From contig JABFWC010000340.1 in assembly GCA_013362385.1 (NCBI GenBank), forward strand, positions 1 through 8,206: a DNA stretch of 8,206 bases, written 5' to 3'. The translations under genes and the position numbers were made by a program. The DNA comes from Pseudarthrobacter sp. Lineage in GTDB: Bacteria; Actinomycetota; Actinomycetes; Actinomycetales; Micrococcaceae. The number at the start of each line of letters is the position of its first letter. Position 1 is the first letter of the stretch. This document shows positions 6,319-8,206 of this stretch, piece after piece. The notes below the pieces were generated by a model that did no database searches, was not told where the DNA came from, and worked only from the letters and a program-made list of their open reading frames with translations.

Positions 6319-7284
6319 TCAGTTGGCCCTGGTTCCGCCGCCAAGGCGGCGGCGTGTGCCGGCACCGGCTGCGGCGGAACTTCCCGCGGCACGCAGGTGC
6401 CGGAACGGTGCGGCAGAGCCCAGGGGGTGTTCAGCCCGTGCGGCCCTGTTGTTGTCGGTTCCGTGGCTGGTTCCGGCTTCCGGCCCGCGGAACTGGACAC
6501 TTCCCTCCAGCCGGCGCTGCAGTTCCACCAGAACCTTGGCCAGGCGGCGGGAAACCTGCATTTGCGACATGCCCAGCCGTTTGCCCAGCTGGACCTGGGT
6601 TTCCTCGCAGAAGTAGCGGCGGTAGAGAAGCTCCCGGTCCGCGTCGTCGAGGTCCTGCATGGCATCGCGAAGGCAGGCCAGCTCTTCCAGCCGCTCGAGC
6701 GGGGCATCGGGACAGGCCAGCATCTCACCGATGGACGGGGCATCCGAGTTCGGGCTGACGGCATCAAGGGAATCCGGGTGCATGCTGCTGGATGCGGACA
6801 TTGCTTCCTGCACCTCCGCGGGGTCGGTCCCCAATTCCCCGGCCAGTTCCTCCACGCTGGGACTCCGTCCAAGGGACTGGGTGAGCTGCGGTTCTGCCCT
6901 GAAGAGCCTCGTGCGCAGGTCCTGGATGTGGCGTGGCGGCCGCACCACCCAAGTGCGGTCACGCAGGTATCTTTTGAGTTCGCCAGTAATGGTGGGCGCG
7001 GCGTAGGCGGGGAAGCTTTCACCCTTGGCCTGGTCGAAGCCGCGGGCGGCTTTCACGAGGCCGAGGTAGGCCACCTGGTTCAGGTCTGCACGTTCCCGGC
7101 CACGCGCCTCAAAACGCGCGGCGAGGGCCTCAGCCAGGTCCAGGTACCTCAGCACCAGTTCGTTCTCGAAGGTCTCCCGCAGCCGTCCTGGCTGGGCGGG
7201 CGGGCCTTGGTTCTGTTGCGGTTCTGGAAGCAGCTGGTGGACTGGCGTAGTATCCACGGCAAGTGCGGCAAAGGATTCGGGCAT
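6319..7284 (-). CDS. Alternative RNA polymerase sigma factor, SigB/SigF/SigG type (sigma-70 group 3)
   Basis: A 321-residue sigma factor. After a Gln/Pro-rich N-terminus (1-35), region 2 shows DLNQVAYLGLVKAARGFD (67-84), FPAYAAPTITGELKRYLRD (91-109) and WVVRPPRHIQDL (112-123), the pattern typical of the general-stress/sporulation SigB-SigF group. Region 3 follows (LGRSPSVEELAGELG), then region 4 at about 215-259 with helix-turn-helix TQVQLGKRLGMSQMQVSRRL. B. subtilis SigB is about 262 residues; here a 62-residue Gly/Ala/Arg-rich tail follows region 4. Such factors are usually held by an RsbW-type anti-sigma kinase; none is visible in the window. The ATG at 7284 has a GAGGG ten bases upstream that could serve as a weak Shine-Dalgarno. 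Which SigB paralogue this is cannot be told, so no symbol is given. Its regulon may include the heptose operon downstream, but no matching promoter was found in that gap. Confidence 0.92.
   Translation of the reverse strand: MPESFAALAVDTTPVHQLLPEPQQNQGPPAQPGRLRETFENELVLRYLDLAEALAARFEARGRERADLNQVAYLGLVKAARGFDQAKGESFPAYAAPTITGELKRYLRDRTWVVRPPRHIQDLRTRLFRAEPQLTQSLGRSPSVEELAGELGTDPAEVQEAMSASSSMHPDSLDAVSPNSDAPSIGEMLACPDAPLERLEELACLRDAMQDLDDADRELLYRRYFCEETQVQLGKRLGMSQMQVSRRLAKVLVELQRRLEGSVQFRGPEAGTSHGTDNNRAARAEHPLGSAAPFRHLRAAGSSAAAGAGTRRRLGGGTRAN
6335..6352. repeat. 18-bp GC-only inverted repeat in the sigma factor tail
   Basis: CCGCCGCC-AA-GGCGGCGG: two perfectly complementary 8-bp arms around AA, 13 bp before the sigma stop codon. 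In mRNA it could form a GC hairpin after opening of the inner pair. There is no T-run after it on either strand, so it is not a normal intrinsic terminator. It encodes the arginine/glycine part of the C-terminal tail. Confidence 0.6.
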
Positions 7285-7291
7285 AGGTCGT

Positions 7292-7318
7292 TATCCCTCG
7301 GTCTGGTTTCCGAAAGCC
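7292..7318 (-). promoter_or_regulatory. Candidate SigB/SigF-type promoter of the sigma gene
   Basis: On the minus strand GGCTT (7318-7314) is followed after 16 bases by GGGATA (7297-7292). The actinobacterial SigF-type consensus is GGTTT, 15-17 bases, GGGTA, so this matches 4 of 5 and 3 of 5. The -10 lies seven bases before the ATG at 7284, which would give a leaderless mRNA and autoregulation. The same GAGGGA bases could instead be a ribosome binding site. Confidence 0.3.
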
Positions 7319-7341
7319 TGCGGCAAGACTTAGAAGCAGCA

Positions 7342-7363
7342 AATCATAAGGTTGCTTATAATT
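7342..7363. repeat. Imperfect palindrome overlapping the TATAAT of the divergent promoter
   Basis: AATCATAAG (7342-7350), four-base centre GTTG, CTTATAATT (7355-7363); the arms pair at 8 of 9 positions. It is strikingly AT-rich in a GC-rich window and covers the plus-strand TATAAT. Each arm resembles a -10 hexamer, TATAAT on plus and TATGAT on minus (7348-7343), so it is either an operator for a dimeric regulator or a pair of divergent -10 elements. Confidence 0.5.
7357..7362 (+). promoter_or_regulatory. Probable -10 element of the SDR gene
   Basis: A perfect TATAAT on the plus strand, which would place the transcript start near 7369 and a leader of about 60 bases before the ATG at 7431. No TTGACA-like -35 lies 16-18 bases upstream (the bases there are AAGCAG or neighbours), so the promoter may be weak or activator-dependent. 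Confidence 0.55.
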
Positions 7364-7416
7364 CAATCCTTCCCAGTTGTAGGCTCGGCATGTAAGCGGT
7401 AAATCACCCACCATCC

Positions 7417-7422
7417 AAGGAG
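7417..7422 (+). promoter_or_regulatory. Ribosome binding site of the SDR gene
   Basis: AAGGAG eight bases before the ATG at 7431, near-ideal spacing; it fixes the start of the plus-strand gene. Confidence 0.8.
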
Positions 7423-7430
7423 CCTTCGCC

Positions 7431-8206
7431 ATGCGCATCGCCATTACCGGAGCCAGCGGAAACGCGGGGACCGCACTGCTGCGCAACCTCCAGGGCCAAC
7501 TCGACCACAAGCCCGGCAGCCTGCAGCTGGTCGGTATCAGCAGGCGCCTCCCGGACACCTCGGAGCAACCGTACGCGGGGGTGGAGTGGCACACCCTGGA
7601 CGTGGGCTCGGACGAGGACCGGCCCCTGCTTGAGCGGGCGCTGGGCGGGGCCGATGCAGTGGTGCACCTCGCCTGGCAGATCCAGCCGAACCGCGACCTT
7701 GAGCAGTTGCACCGGACCAACGTGACGGGAACCGCGAACGTCCTGCAGGCAGCACGGAGGGCGGGCGTGAAACAGGTTGTCTGCGCTTCCTCCGTTGGCG
7801 CCTACAGCAGTTCGAGCAAGGACCAGCGCAGGGACGAGACCTGGCCCGCGACAGGCATGCCGGGCTCCCACTACAGCCGGCACAAGGCCGAGCAGGAAAA
7901 GCTTTTGGACGAGTACGCAGAGCGGGAGCCGGCCATCGCGGTCGCCAGGCTCCGCCCGGGCCTCATTTTCCAGGGAAACGCGGGAAGTGAAATCGGGCGG
8001 TACTTCCTGGGCCGCTTGATTCCGCGGATACTCCCGGGGAAGCCCTGGACTCCGCTGCTCCCGGCGCCGGACAACCTCATATTCCAGGCGGTGCACGCCG
8101 ACGACGTCGCAGAGGCATACTGGCGCGTGGTGGACCAGCGCGCCAGCGGTGCTTTCAATATCGCCGCCGAACCGGTACTCAACCCGCAGGAATTGGCACG
8201 CATCCT
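7431..8206 (+). CDS. NAD(P)-dependent epimerase/dehydratase-like SDR protein, 3' end outside window
   Basis: The first 258 codons of an extended short-chain dehydrogenase. The Rossmann nucleotide-binding loop is GASGNAGTALL (7-17, GxxGxxG), followed by DADVVHLAWQ-type strand GADAVVHLAWQ, the TNVTGTANVLQAA helix, the catalytic-strand ASSVGAYSS, and the YxxxK active site YSRHK at 148-152. Then come ARLRPGLIFQ and FQAVHADDVAEAYW, the usual substrate-domain landmarks of NAD-dependent epimerase/dehydratase proteins, and FNIAAEPVL near the edge. The substrate is unknown: the family includes sugar-nucleotide epimerases and many reductases. It is divergent from the sigma gene with its own TATAAT and ribosome binding site, and its opening sequence is not that of HldD (GGAGFIGSN), so I do not place it in heptose synthesis. 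The stop lies beyond the right edge. Confidence 0.9.
   Translation, partial: MRIAITGASGNAGTALLRNLQGQLDHKPGSLQLVGISRRLPDTSEQPYAGVEWHTLDVGSDEDRPLLERALGGADAVVHLAWQIQPNRDLEQLHRTNVTGTANVLQAARRAGVKQVVCASSVGAYSSSSKDQRRDETWPATGMPGSHYSRHKAEQEKLLDEYAEREPAIAVARLRPGLIFQGNAGSEIGRYFLGRLIPRILPGKPWTPLLPAPDNLIFQAVHADDVAEAYWRVVDQRASGAFNIAAEPVLNPQELARI

Noticed and set aside
6397..7395. Plus-strand open frame of 332 codons opposite the sigma gene
   Set aside because: Mirror frame of the sigma factor; no ribosome binding site or motif supports it, and it runs through the divergent promoter region.
7431..8206. SDR gene as HldD, the missing ADP-heptose epimerase
   Set aside because: HldD starts with a GGAGFIGSN-type loop; this protein has GASGNAG, is on the other strand and is beyond the sigma gene. 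The YxxxK alone is shared by the whole superfamily.

Overview
The window is high-GC bacterial DNA with no sign of mobile elements, tRNA/rRNA genes or CRISPR. Codon use (third positions almost all G/C), the family signatures and the SigB/SigF-type sigma factor suggest an actinobacterium. It resembles Micrococcaceae (Arthrobacter or Pseudarthrobacter-like) most, but that is an inference from protein style and was not searched.

Layout. On the minus strand, reading from right to left: an alternative (SigB/SigF/SigG-type) RNA polymerase sigma factor (6319-7284); a 139-bp gap; then a tightly packed six-gene operon (101-6179). The operon order is gmhB (heptose bisphosphate phosphatase), a family-9 heptosyltransferase-like enzyme, a GT-B glycosyltransferase, a GT4 glycosyltransferase, gmhA (sedoheptulose-7-phosphate isomerase) and hldE (fused heptose kinase/adenylyltransferase). 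All five junctions are stop/start overlaps of 1 or 4 bases. After 60 bp another minus-strand gene begins at base 40 and runs off the left edge (only 13 codons visible). On the plus strand, divergent from the sigma gene, an NAD(P)-dependent epimerase/reductase-like SDR gene begins at 7431 and runs off the right edge.

How it works together. GmhA converts sedoheptulose 7-phosphate to D-glycero-D-manno-heptose 7-phosphate. The HldE kinase domain makes the 1,7-bisphosphate, GmhB removes the 7-phosphate, and the HldE C-terminal domain couples the 1-phosphate to AMP, giving ADP-D-glycero-beta-D-manno-heptose. The GT9 enzyme is the expected user of this donor, and the two other glycosyltransferases would add further sugars. 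The whole route sits in an organism that, if actinobacterial, has no lipopolysaccharide, so the acceptor of the heptose is unknown. No HldD epimerase, flippase, polymerase, ABC exporter or membrane protein is seen in the window.

The divergent region 7285-7430 holds a perfect TATAAT hexamer lying in an imperfect palindrome, and a SigB-like promoter candidate placed so that the sigma gene could be transcribed leaderless.
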